A stretch of 64,000 nt of DNA, from contig NZ_OZ245041.1 of NCBI RefSeq assembly GCF_965224175.1, positions 2,666,001 through 2,730,000 of the forward strand. The letters are read 5' to 3'. Below, one piece after another: positions 15,779-24,998 of the stretch. The notes beneath the pieces are model-generated. The model was given only the letters and a program-made list of their open reading frames with translations, searched no databases and was not told where the DNA came from. The stretch comes from Kordia sp965224175 (GTDB taxonomy: Bacteria > Bacteroidota > Bacteroidia > Flavobacteriales > Flavobacteriaceae). Numbering within the stretch: the stretch's first letter is position 1; every line of letters starts with the position of its first letter. Made by a program: the position numbers and the translations under genes.

Positions 15779-16999
15779 ATGCCAACAGAATTAGAATATC
15801 ATCTTAATAAAAGAACTGACAAAATATATCTAAGTAAGTCCTTAAATCAAAAGCTCTTAGAAAAAGATGAGAATGGTGAGATACAAGAATTTGTTAGACC
15901 GTTTCGTATTATTTCTAAGGTAATCGAAATAAATGAAACACATAAATTCATAAAAGATGGTAAAGAAATTTCACTAAGGATTACTCCAAACGGCAGACAA
16001 GAGATTAAGGCTAAATTCTATGAAGATACAAGAAGAATATTTACATTAACAATTCAAAAATATACATCCGAAACAGGATCACCTCACAATACTTATTTCA
16101 CCTTTCAAGGAAATGAAATAGTAACACTATACAATTTCATTAGAAATATTGCATTAATTCCTATCAAAAATGAAAGCAACACGAAATTTGATGATAAATG
16201 GCTAGAAGATATTGTATTGTCAAAAGAACAAGCACTATCTTTAATCAAAGATAACCCTGAGTTAATTAAGGAAATAATTGATAGCGAACTTTCTACAGAT
16301 GAAATCTCAAACCTTAGTAATCGTAAATCTCAATTAAACATATTCAAAAAATTATTGACAGATAACGATTTCTTTGAATCTAAAAGAGTAGAATTAGGTG
16401 AGAATAAAGGGGAAGAGGCTGTTTGGCAGAATTTTTTTGAAAAAAACACTTGGATTTTTGGTTATGGATTAAATTACATTTTCAACTCTCCACTTGAAGA
16501 TGAAAAGCTTGAGCAAGTAGTAGCGGGATTTAATTTCAATTCATCAGGAAAACGAATTGATGCTTTAATGAAAACTAAGGGAGTAGTTAGCTCTTTTTGT
16601 TTCGCAGAAATAAAAACTCATAAACAGGAACTACTAAGAAAAGTTAGTAAACCTTATAGGCAAGAATGCTGGGCAATATCAGACAACTTATCGGGAGCAA
16701 TTGCCCAAGTACAAAAGTCAATTCAAAAATTTGTTAAGGAACTCCCTTCTAAAAATGAAATTAAAAATAAGATAGGGAATTTGACTGGGGAACAAATATA
16801 TATTTACCAACCTAAATCATTTGTAATTATCGGAAGTTTAGATGAGTTTGAAACTGAAAAAGGAATAAATGAAGATAAGTTCAGTTCATTTGAACTATTC
16901 AGGCGAAATCAAATGAATACGGAAATAATTACGTTTGATGAATTATACGAAAGAGCGAAATACATAATAAAATCAACCGAAGAAAATACGACTACATAA
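15779..16999 (+). CDS. Shedu-type anti-phage nuclease (SduA-like, DUF4263)
   Basis: This 406-residue protein has a C-terminal Shedu domain: NTWIFGYGLNYIF near residue 222, LEQVVAGF, then a PD-(D/E)XK core with D261 (KRIDALM) and E277-x-K279 (FAEIK), followed by YRQECWAISDNLSGAIAQVQ. Shedu is a single-gene defence system whose nuclease degrades invading DNA. The N-terminal 200 residues are the variable sensor half and show no domain I recognise. The gene has its own flanking palindromes and therefore looks like an independent cassette. Confidence 0.88.
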   Translation: MPTELEYHLNKRTDKIYLSKSLNQKLLEKDENGEIQEFVRPFRIISKVIEINETHKFIKDGKEISLRITPNGRQEIKAKFYEDTRRIFTLTIQKYTSETGSPHNTYFTFQGNEIVTLYNFIRNIALIPIKNESNTKFDDKWLEDIVLSKEQALSLIKDNPELIKEIIDSELSTDEISNLSNRKSQLNIFKKLLTDNDFFESKRVELGENKGEEAVWQNFFEKNTWIFGYGLNYIFNSPLEDEKLEQVVAGFNFNSSGKRIDALMKTKGVVSSFCFAEIKTHKQELLRKVSKPYRQECWAISDNLSGAIAQVQKSIQKFVKELPSKNEIKNKIGNLTGEQIYIYQPKSFVIIGSLDEFETEKGINEDKFSSFELFRRNQMNTEIITFDELYERAKYIIKSTEENTTT

Positions 17000-17003
17000 C
17001 ACT

Positions 17004-17062
17004 ATATAACAAAACATAGCTGCCCTTTAGGTCAGCAACGTTTGTTATATTACCGTTAGCAA
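17004..17062. other. attC-like imperfect palindrome 3
   Basis: ATATAACAAAACATAGCTG (17004-17022) pairs with CAGCAACGTTTGTTATAT (17033-17050) around a 10-nt loop, with one unpaired base and two mismatches, then TTACCGTTAGCAAC. An extra-helical base on one arm is a known feature of folded attC sites. It separates Shedu from the lipoprotein. Confidence 0.55.
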
Positions 17063-17079
17063 CAATAATAAAAAACAGA

Positions 17080-17964
17080 ATGCTAAAAATTAGAGCAATC
17101 ACTTTATTAATCGTAATCGCGACATTTAGTTCCTGCCAATTTAACCAATCAGTAAATAACGATTTAACAACAGGAGCATATTCCAGAGGTGATGGAATTG
17201 GAGTTGATGAGATTACAATAGAGGTTAACGGAAAAACTGACAATAGAAATGAATTTGTTTTTGGCGAAAAAGTAAATCTTGTGTTTAATAATGTTTCTGG
17301 ACTAACGAATTCAAACGGAAAAACATTTCCTCAACTTTCAATGCATATCGTAAAAAATGGGAAAGACACTATTTTCTCTAATCCAAATCTGTTAAAAAGC
17401 TTGAATAACGGAACTGAGCTTTCGCCTCTTCAATTACAAGCAAATTTCAGAACAGCTTTACCGAATCACAACAATGAAAAATACAAAGTGTTGGTAGAAA
17501 TTACCGATAAAAAAGGAAATGGTACATTTAATTATGAACTGCCTTTTATTATTAAAAAAAACGACCTATTGGAAATAAATAGTAACGGAATTGAATACTC
17601 AACAATCTATTTGTGGAACGAAACTCTAAAACAACCAGTTTTTGACAGTAATGTAAGTTCCGAACACCTTTTCATTTTGATACTTAATGATATTGAAGGT
17701 TTAGAAATAACTAATCAAAAAGTTTTTCCAATTTTATCACTCGATTTAACCGATAACAATGGAAATAAAATACTTTCTAATCCAAATCTTTTAGGTGCTT
17801 ATGAAGAAATTGGAGTAAATCCTAAGAATTTAAAAAGTCAAGTAACGGCTAAACTTACATTTACCAAAGGAACAATAAATAATCCTTGCAAATTGACTGC
17901 TAAACTAAAAGATAAAAATTCGTCAAAAGAAATTAATATTTCAACTGAATTAAATATTAATTAA
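17080..17964 (+). CDS. Lipoprotein with two tandem homologous domains
   Basis: This 294-residue protein has a lipoprotein signal (ATFSSC, Cys near 19). Two halves share a pattern: FPQLSMHIVKNGKDTIFSNP-NLL near residues 86-108 and FPILSLDLTDNNGNKILSNP-NLL near 212-236. Each is preceded by a (V)SGL or IEGL turn. They look like two copies of a beta-sandwich domain. I do not recognise the family. It is the last cassette of the block, bounded by palindromes, so it may be an envelope accessory gene carried along with the defence genes. Confidence 0.75.
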   Translation: MLKIRAITLLIVIATFSSCQFNQSVNNDLTTGAYSRGDGIGVDEITIEVNGKTDNRNEFVFGEKVNLVFNNVSGLTNSNGKTFPQLSMHIVKNGKDTIFSNPNLLKSLNNGTELSPLQLQANFRTALPNHNNEKYKVLVEITDKKGNGTFNYELPFIIKKNDLLEINSNGIEYSTIYLWNETLKQPVFDSNVSSEHLFILILNDIEGLEITNQKVFPILSLDLTDNNGNKILSNPNLLGAYEEIGVNPKNLKSQVTAKLTFTKGTINNPCKLTAKLKDKNSSKEINISTELNIN

Positions 17965-17965
17965 A

Positions 17966-18010
17966 GTTGCTAACAATGTCATATTCATTGATAGTAAGGA
18001 TTTACTTTAG
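17966..18010. other. Right cassette boundary half-site
   Basis: GTTGCTAACAATGTCATATT directly after the lipoprotein stop repeats the TTGCTAACA core found after the two-TM gene. It marks the right end of the array; the flanking repeat block begins about 65 bp later. Confidence 0.4.
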
Positions 18011-18073
18011 TGTTTAAATAAGCAACAAAACCGTCACCACAAATTTCCACTAAAATTCTCTCAATGGCGTTTC

Positions 18074-18340
18074 AAACTCAAAACGTCACTTCGAATGATT
18101 TTTCGAAATAAAATGAAGAAAAATAATATTTCGACTATACTCAATAGAACTATCGAGAAGTACTTTGAAACGTCATTACGAGCGATAGCGTGGTAATCTG
18201 TTTATCATATAACAGTAATGTTATTTGAACGATGAGATTGCCACGAATTTTCACAAAATTCTCGCAAAGACGTATCAAAGAACACAACCTACACAAACAC
18301 CACAGTTCACGCATTAAACTATGGTGTTTGCGTATTGGTC
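18074..18340. repeat. Right REP-rich repeat block flanking the cassette region
   Basis: This is a direct copy of the left block: 18151-18210 is identical to 11358-11417, 18201-18276 matches 11531-11606, and the terminal CACCACA hairpin is present in diverged form. It lacks the extra 91-bp unit of the left block. The 18391 gene begins after it; an in-frame upstream extension to 18232 is just repeat DNA. Confidence 0.85.
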
Positions 18341-18390
18341 ATTTTATAACGATCTTGAACTTCGTAGTTTTATATCATAAAACACGATTC

Positions 18391-20406
18391 ATGAAGAACT
18401 TTCTTTCCATACTTTTTTGCTTGATCTTTTCCACTCTAGCAATTGGACAAGATTACGACGTGTTGGCAGCTCAAATTATAAAAGATATTCCGTTAGAAAA
18501 CTTCAAAAACGAACCTACTTTTTTGAGGGTTTCCTATGCTAAAAATGGTGATCTTATTGATGAAAATGGAGAAGATTACAGCTATCAAACAAAAAATACA
18601 CAAATACGAACACACTTTTTATCTCCTAAAAATTTAGCACGCTTACAACGTAAAATAAAAACTGCTTTAATTCCATACTTAGAAGCGGAAACCATGTCTG
18701 GCGGCATCTTTTTTCATGGAAATCCAGTATTTAAATATTATCCTGTTTTAATGCCAAAATTTGAAACAATTACTTCTAGTCAATATACACACGGTAGCAC
18801 AAAACATGCGTTCGGTTATTTCCCATACAAAAGCAAACGCATACAGGTTAACATCAAAAAAGAATCACTCAAAGATTATATTGAACAAACGAATCATATA
18901 AAACTAGAGTTTCATCAATCTGGTGAAGATAAAGTATTAGTGATAGGAACTATAAACCATAAAAAAGTAGCGCTCAATTACCAATGGGTTTATGGTAAAT
19001 GGCAGCAAGTCCCTCAATTCCGCGCAAGTAATATTACACATTACAATCGCAAAGGTCAATTATTTATAAAACATAATGACATCTTATTTGAATATGAAAA
19101 ACTATTCAATCTTGAAGATGTTGACATCGTTTCAAAAACAGACATCACTCCTGTTCATAAAGAATCCTTTCAATCAGAAAACTTAATTAACCTTGATTCT
19201 ATTGTTGATTTTAATTTTTCAGATTTACGCAACATAAAGTTCACTTATGAAAACGAAGATAAAAGCGAAAAGTATGAGTTTTTTCAATTCAACACAGAAT
19301 TGTTTGTCTTAGTTTACTATTTTAAAGATGATGAAAAATGGTCTTTTAGTGAAGCTACGCTCTATCCATACAGTCCAATTTCTATCGCAAAAAACAAAAG
19401 AATCTATTCTCTTTTTGGTGAAGATTATGGTGTAATCATTCCCGAAAAAAATGGCATACATGTCTATCTCGCCAAAACAAAACGATTTTATAATTTTAAA
19501 GGTTTTTCAACAGAAATACAACAAAAAAACTATCGAAATTACAATACAGAAACCTTAGCACATATAGCGAACGATTTAAATTTTGAACAATTCTACATAA
19601 TAAAAGAAGGAACAGAAGGAAAACGTATGTATAATTATCTTGGAATAGAAAAATTAGATAAAGTCTACGATTCTATTTTTGTAAATAATTTTATTGTTGG
19701 TGTAAAAGATGGAAAGTATGACATTTACAATCAAGCGTTTCAAAGACTTCCTTTAGAGAATGTGCGTGCATTTCATTTGATAGAAACTTCGGGTACAGAA
19801 GCTTCAAATTACATTCCGTATAGTGCTCAAATTCTTGATAAAAACGAACTCAAAACAATCTATTTATCATCTCGTAAAGAAAAGAACACACACCTTTTTG
19901 GAGGAATTGCATATATGGAAATGTATTATGGCGAGGTTCACTTAAAAATCATTAAAAAGAATGATTATTTTCATATAAAAAATCTAGAGACATTTATGTT
20001 TCCAGACTATAAAATTCCAATAGCTACTGCTGAGATTGACAGTCTTTATTTTTTAGGCAACAAAAAACGGGAAGTTCGTTTTAGTGAATTTCCATTGCGT
20101 CACGGATTCAATCTTAACAAAATTATACATCTAAAAACGAAAAAAGGAACACATTATTTATATCATACTCATTACCTAGAACATACAAATCCGCGCTTTA
20201 CTCGTGTAGCTTTAGAAGAAGTTAAAACGTATGGAAATATGATTCGTTTCAAAGAAAACAATAAATACGGTTACTACGGAATTCACAGTAAAGGACGTTT
20301 TAAAAAACTGGACGCTTTTCAAGGTTTTTTTGCGAAATTTGAATTGCCCAACGGACAAAAAGGTTGGCTCGATAAAACTGGAAAAGAATATCTAAATTTA
20401 CAGTAG
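18391..20406 (+). CDS. Secreted WG-repeat-like protein of unknown function
   Basis: This 671-residue protein starts at ATG 18391 with a clear signal peptide (MKNFLSILFCLIFSTLAIGQ). The in-frame ATG at 18232 lies in the repeat block and was rejected. The C-terminal half has WG/KWG-like turns such as IVGVKDGKYDIYNQAFQRLP, NKYGYYGIHSKGRFKKLDAF and GQKGWLDKTGKEYLNL. These suggest a beta-structured periplasmic or surface protein. The N-terminal part is not recognised. Confidence 0.75.
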   Translation: MKNFLSILFCLIFSTLAIGQDYDVLAAQIIKDIPLENFKNEPTFLRVSYAKNGDLIDENGEDYSYQTKNTQIRTHFLSPKNLARLQRKIKTALIPYLEAETMSGGIFFHGNPVFKYYPVLMPKFETITSSQYTHGSTKHAFGYFPYKSKRIQVNIKKESLKDYIEQTNHIKLEFHQSGEDKVLVIGTINHKKVALNYQWVYGKWQQVPQFRASNITHYNRKGQLFIKHNDILFEYEKLFNLEDVDIVSKTDITPVHKESFQSENLINLDSIVDFNFSDLRNIKFTYENEDKSEKYEFFQFNTELFVLVYYFKDDEKWSFSEATLYPYSPISIAKNKRIYSLFGEDYGVIIPEKNGIHVYLAKTKRFYNFKGFSTEIQQKNYRNYNTETLAHIANDLNFEQFYIIKEGTEGKRMYNYLGIEKLDKVYDSIFVNNFIVGVKDGKYDIYNQAFQRLPLENVRAFHLIETSGTEASNYIPYSAQILDKNELKTIYLSSRKEKNTHLFGGIAYMEMYYGEVHLKIIKKNDYFHIKNLETFMFPDYKIPIATAEIDSLYFLGNKKREVRFSEFPLRHGFNLNKIIHLKTKKGTHYLYHTHYLEHTNPRFTRVALEEVKTYGNMIRFKENNKYGYYGIHSKGRFKKLDAFQGFFAKFELPNGQKGWLDKTGKEYLNLQ

Positions 20407-20445
20407 TTAAGATATTTAACACAGAACTAATTTAAACTTTTACAA

Positions 20446-20829
20446 ATGCACACGTTTTCATTCAATCATATTGCACTTTCTGTAAAAAATGTAGACGCAT
20501 CTGTTGCGTTTTATCAAAAAGTATTTCAATTTGAAGAAATCGAAAATACAGCTTCTACTTCCAAAACAAGATGGTTAGCAATGGGCAATGGAAAACAATT
20601 GCATATCATTCCACGTCCTGATGCGGAAATAAAAACCAACAAAGCAGTACATTTTGCCTTATCAACAGCAAACTTCAATGCATTTGTTATGTTTTTAGAA
20701 GAAATAAACGTTCTCTATTCTGATTGGCGCAATACGCCTAACAAAGATTACATACGAAAAGATGGCATAAAACAAGTTTATTTTCAAGATCCCGACAATT
20801 ATTGGATTGAAGTTAATAATGATATCTAA
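20446..20829 (+). CDS. VOC family (glyoxalase/bleomycin-resistance fold) protein
   Basis: This 127-residue protein has the paired beta-alpha-beta pattern of the vicinal oxygen chelate fold: FNHIALSVKNVDASVAFYQKV at the N-terminus, QLHIIPR, and FQDPDNYWIEVNN at the C-terminus. H8 and E121 are the likely metal ligands. Substrate cannot be read from sequence. It follows the WG-like gene by 39 bp on the same strand. Confidence 0.85.
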   Translation: MHTFSFNHIALSVKNVDASVAFYQKVFQFEEIENTASTSKTRWLAMGNGKQLHIIPRPDAEIKTNKAVHFALSTANFNAFVMFLEEINVLYSDWRNTPNKDYIRKDGIKQVYFQDPDNYWIEVNNDI

Positions 20830-20957
20830 GTCATTTATAGGCACATAACCCAACTCATTATTTCTATACATTCTAATCTAAAAAAAATGTTCATAAATTG
20901 TAAGGTTAGTGGTAAATTACAGACTATTCAGCTCTAGTTCGAAACTTAAATTATTAC

Positions 20958-23900
20958 ATGAATTACACAGTATTACGCATAACCTTGTTATGCTTTCTTT
21001 TTTCTTTGACATTACAGGCACAAGAAACAACAGGACGATTAGAAGGAAAGATAAATGACAGTAAGAATCAACCAATCGCTTTCGCAGATATCATCATCAC
21101 AGACACCGAAACAAATTTTAAATACGGAAGTATTTCTCAAGAATCTGGTTTTTACATTGTAAACAATCTTCCACCGGGAAATACCTATAAAATTGAAGTT
21201 CGTTTTTTAGGATATCGCACAGAAACATTAGAAAATATCACTATCAATTTAGGTGCAACAACTACGAAAGATTTTATACTAAAAGAAGAAGATGAAGCCT
21301 TAGATGCTGTCGTTTTAAATGTTGATCGATCTAACTTTAAAAAGGATAACGAAAAGCTTATTTCCAAAAAAACAATTGCACAAACGCCTACCATTAGTAG
21401 AAGTATTCAAGATTTAACGCGTACACTTCCTGAAGCAAACTTAAATTCTTTTGCCGGCGCGAGCAATCGATTCAATAATTTAAACATTGACGGAATTGCA
21501 AATAATGATGTTGTTGGTTTTCAAGAACCTGCAAGTGGTGCCGCTGGATCTTCAGCTAATGGAACTCCAGGAAGTTTATCAAAAACACAACCTATTGCGT
21601 TTGGAGCCATTAAAGAATTGGCTGTAAAAACAACGCCTTTTGATGTCAGTATTGGAAACTTTACAGGCGCGAATATCAATTTGGTCACTAAAAACGGAAC
21701 GAATACTACAAAGACATCTATTTACGGTTTTGGGAACAATCAAAGTTTGGTTGGAAAATACGCAGATGGAACACGCCAAGAAGTAGACAATTTCTATGAT
21801 ATTCAAGTTGGAGCAAGTATTGGTGGCGCACTCAAAAAGGATAAGGTATTTTACTTTATTAATGTAGAGCAAGCACTAAGCAGTCTTCCTGTATTAAACG
21901 CGCCAGGTAGTGCTACTTCCAATATTGACTTTGAAACGGTACAATTAATTTCAGAAACCTTGCAATCGCGCTACAATTATGATCCAGGAACGTTTACAAA
22001 TGCCGATTTAAAAACCGCAAGTACTAAAATCTTTGCGCGTTTAGATTATAATATTTCAGACAAGCATAAACTGACACTTCGTAATAATTATGTAAATAGT
22101 TATTCTGATAATTTAGAGTGGAACGAATCTATTTTTAACTTCGGAAATCAAGGATATCGACACAATAGTATCGCCAATAGTTTAACTGCTGAATGGAATG
22201 CAAACTTTAATAACAACACTTCTAATGTATTGTCTATCGGTTATAACAAAGTAACGGAAGACAGAGAATTTGATGGACGTGTATTTCCTCATTTGTTGAT
22301 TCAAGATGCTTCTAATAGAATCTTTGCCGGAACATACAGAGAAGCTTCTGTGTACAATACAGATTTAAATACGTTTCAAATCACCAATAAATTCACCTAC
22401 ACAAAAAACAAACACACATTTACCGCTGGTTTTTTAGTACAATACAATGACATTGATTACGGCTTTTTATCTGCTTGGAATGGACGTTGGCAATACAACT
22501 CTGTAGAAAACTTTATCAACGACAGACCTTCACGAATTCGTGGAGTTTACAGAACTTCCAATAATAATTTTGACTTTGTCAGCAATACACCTTCAGCAAC
22601 TTTAGACATTTTAACCACAGGATTTTATGCACAAGATCGAATTCGTTTTAATGATCGATTAACGGTTTCTGCGGGAATTCGTTTAGACAGTCAAGCATTA
22701 TTAGATGAACTTCCTGTGAGCGAAGAAGTAAAAAACACACCTGAATTTAGTCGTTTTGAAAATACCATCAATGCAACGCCACAAATCAATCCGAGAATAG
22801 GTTTCAACTATTATCTCAACGACACTAAAAAAATACAAGTTCGCGGTGGAACAGGTTTATTTACAGGTCGTATTCCGTATTTATGGTTCGCTTACGCGGA
22901 ATACATCTCTGGAACAGACTATTTTAATGTAGACATTCGCCCAACAGGAGAGACACAAATTGTAGAAAATGTAGAAGATTTAGCAAGTCAGCAACCTGGC
23001 CTAACAGAAATTAATTTGATCGACAATGATTTTGATTTACCACGTGAATGGAAAAGTAACATTGCTGTCGATTTTAAATTGCCTAATAACTTCGGATTGA
23101 CGGTGGAAGGAAGTTATACCAATGTCATCAACGGAATCTTCTTTAAATCGATTAACAGAAGAAACGAAACTGCAATCTTTACTGGCGCTGACAATCGCTC
23201 GTACTTTACAGCTACTGGAGAAGCTATCAAAATCAATCCAAACTTTACCAATGTGTTTCTTTTAACAAATACCAACAAAGGATATCGCTATAATATAACT
23301 CTTGGTTTGACTAAAAAAACCGATCAATACAACGGATTTTTAGGATATACCTACGGAAAAAGTAAAGACATTTCAAGTACGGTTCGTAATTCGCCTGCTG
23401 CTAACTTTGAGTGGAATCAGTCCATAAATTCAAACAATCCAGATTTGTCATTTTCTAACTTTGACTTGCGTCATAAAATTGTGTCTTCACATAGTTACCA
23501 ATTCAATATTTCAAGTAAAAGTGATCTACAAGTTTCTATGTTATACAACGGAACTTCAGGAAGTCCATTTTCGTTTGTAAACCAAGGAGACGTAAATCGT
23601 GATGGTTCTTCTCGTAACGATTTAGTATATGTTCCAAGAGACCAAAGTGAAATCAATTTAGTCGATATCACTGATAGTAATGGCACTGTGATTACAACTG
23701 CTGAACAACAATGGGAAAACCTAAATAATTACATCAATAATAATGATTATTTGCGTTCGCGTCGTGGACAATATACAGAACGTAATGGTGCAAAAACACC
23801 TTGGAATCACCGATTGGATGCACGTTTTGAATATGGTTTAAAATTAAAAGGCACACATCGTATTAGTTTGTCATTAGATGTTTTTAACGTATTAAATTTA

Positions 23901-24092
23901 GTCAACAGAAATTGGGGAAAACTCGTTTTTGTTCCTAATGTCGTGAATTCGAGTTTTAGCTTATTAAATTTCCAAGGAATTGAGAACAACCAACCAACGT
24001 ATCAATTTAATATTCAAGATGCTACACCTTGGGTTGTAGATACTGAAAGTTCTCGTTGGAAAGCACAGTTTGGCGTAAAGTATCAATTTTAA
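20958..24092 (+). CDS. TonB-dependent outer-membrane receptor, Oar-like
   Basis: This 1044-residue protein has a signal peptide (to LQAQ, about residue 22), a carboxypeptidase-regulatory-like domain at about 25-115 (GRLEGKINDSKNQPIAFADI), a plug domain (RSIQDLTRTLPEAN...FNNLNIDGIANND), and a long beta-barrel ending in Phe (QFGVKYQF). It lacks a SusD partner, so it is Oar-like rather than a SusC of a polysaccharide locus. Such receptors import or export large ligands using TonB energy. The ligand is unknown. Confidence 0.9.
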   Translation: MNYTVLRITLLCFLFSLTLQAQETTGRLEGKINDSKNQPIAFADIIITDTETNFKYGSISQESGFYIVNNLPPGNTYKIEVRFLGYRTETLENITINLGATTTKDFILKEEDEALDAVVLNVDRSNFKKDNEKLISKKTIAQTPTISRSIQDLTRTLPEANLNSFAGASNRFNNLNIDGIANNDVVGFQEPASGAAGSSANGTPGSLSKTQPIAFGAIKELAVKTTPFDVSIGNFTGANINLVTKNGTNTTKTSIYGFGNNQSLVGKYADGTRQEVDNFYDIQVGASIGGALKKDKVFYFINVEQALSSLPVLNAPGSATSNIDFETVQLISETLQSRYNYDPGTFTNADLKTASTKIFARLDYNISDKHKLTLRNNYVNSYSDNLEWNESIFNFGNQGYRHNSIANSLTAEWNANFNNNTSNVLSIGYNKVTEDREFDGRVFPHLLIQDASNRIFAGTYREASVYNTDLNTFQITNKFTYTKNKHTFTAGFLVQYNDIDYGFLSAWNGRWQYNSVENFINDRPSRIRGVYRTSNNNFDFVSNTPSATLDILTTGFYAQDRIRFNDRLTVSAGIRLDSQALLDELPVSEEVKNTPEFSRFENTINATPQINPRIGFNYYLNDTKKIQVRGGTGLFTGRIPYLWFAYAEYISGTDYFNVDIRPTGETQIVENVEDLASQQPGLTEINLIDNDFDLPREWKSNIAVDFKLPNNFGLTVEGSYTNVINGIFFKSINRRNETAIFTGADNRSYFTATGEAIKINPNFTNVFLLTNTNKGYRYNITLGLTKKTDQYNGFLGYTYGKSKDISSTVRNSPAANFEWNQSINSNNPDLSFSNFDLRHKIVSSHSYQFNISSKSDLQVSMLYNGTSGSPFSFVNQGDVNRDGSSRNDLVYVPRDQSEINLVDITDSNGTVITTAEQQWENLNNYINNNDYLRSRRGQYTERNGAKTPWNHRLDARFEYGLKLKGTHRISLSLDVFNVLNLVNRNWGKLVFVPNVVNSSFSLLNFQGIENNQPTYQFNIQDATPWVVDTESSRWKAQFGVKYQF

Positions 24093-24111
24093 CCTGTATC
24101 TTTGTAATGCT

Positions 24112-24993
24112 ATGGAAAAGTATCTAGAAATCATTCAAAACTCTTATCGAGACTATTGGAATTACTTTCAAAATGAAATCTTTTTTCACAATCTCGTCAA
24201 CTATTTTTATGGTTTAATTGCGATTTCTTTAATCGTTTGGATATTAGAAATCGTTTTTCCTTGGCGAAAAAATCAATCGATTTTCCGTAAAGATTTTTGG
24301 TTAGATACATTTTACATGTTTTTCAACTTTTTCATCTTTAACCTCATCATTTTTTATGCACTATCCAATACAGTCGCAGCATTTTTTAATGATATTTTAG
24401 GAACTATTGGTTTATCTATTGATAGTTTTCAGCTCTTTGATGTAGACAATCTTCCAACTTGGTTAGGGTTGTTAATCTTCTTTGTAGTTTCAGATTTTGT
24501 ACAGTGGAATACGCATCGTATGTTGCACAGAGTTGATTTTTTATGGAATTTCCACAAAGTTCATCACTCCGTAAAAGAAATGGGCTTTGCAGCGCATTTA
24601 CGCTTCCACTGGATGGAAACTGTTGTCTATAAATCTATGCTATACATTCCGTTGGCAATTATTGGTGGATTTAGCGTAAATCATGTAGCATTTGTATACT
24701 TTTTTACCATTGCCATTGGACACTTAAACCACGCAAATTTAGGTTGGAGTTATGGAATACTTAAATACATACTCAACAATCCAAAAATGCACATTTGGCA
24801 TCATAGTAAAGAACTTCCTGTAAGGTATGGCGTAAATTTTGGACTGACTTTAAGTATTTGGGATTATATTTTTAAAACAAATTATATTCCAAAAAACGGA
24901 CGCGATATAGAGTTAGGTTTTGCTAATGACGAATCGTTTCCTCAAGATTTCATTCAACAAGAAATCTATCCTATCAACTCGAAAAAAGAATAG
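24112..24993 (+). CDS. Sterol desaturase/fatty acid hydroxylase family protein
   Basis: This 293-residue integral membrane protein has about four to five hydrophobic segments and the three His clusters of the di-iron family: HRMLH, HKVHH and HIWHH, plus HLNHAN. It should hydroxylate or desaturate a lipid or carotenoid substrate at the membrane. A TATCTTTG element (24097-24104), resembling the Bacteroidota -7 motif, lies just before the start and would give a very short leader. The DUF547 gene follows 5 bp later, so the two are likely co-transcribed. Confidence 0.88.
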   Translation: MEKYLEIIQNSYRDYWNYFQNEIFFHNLVNYFYGLIAISLIVWILEIVFPWRKNQSIFRKDFWLDTFYMFFNFFIFNLIIFYALSNTVAAFFNDILGTIGLSIDSFQLFDVDNLPTWLGLLIFFVVSDFVQWNTHRMLHRVDFLWNFHKVHHSVKEMGFAAHLRFHWMETVVYKSMLYIPLAIIGGFSVNHVAFVYFFTIAIGHLNHANLGWSYGILKYILNNPKMHIWHHSKELPVRYGVNFGLTLSIWDYIFKTNYIPKNGRDIELGFANDESFPQDFIQQEIYPINSKKE

Positions 24994-24998
24994 AATTT

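Noticed and set aside
16992..17243. Antisense open frame across the Shedu-lipoprotein junction
   Set aside because: It overlaps the attC-like palindrome and the lipoprotein start in the opposite direction, with no recognisable features.
18232..18390. N-terminal extension of the WG-like protein
   Set aside because: This part is repeat DNA; a normal signal peptide starts at 18391.
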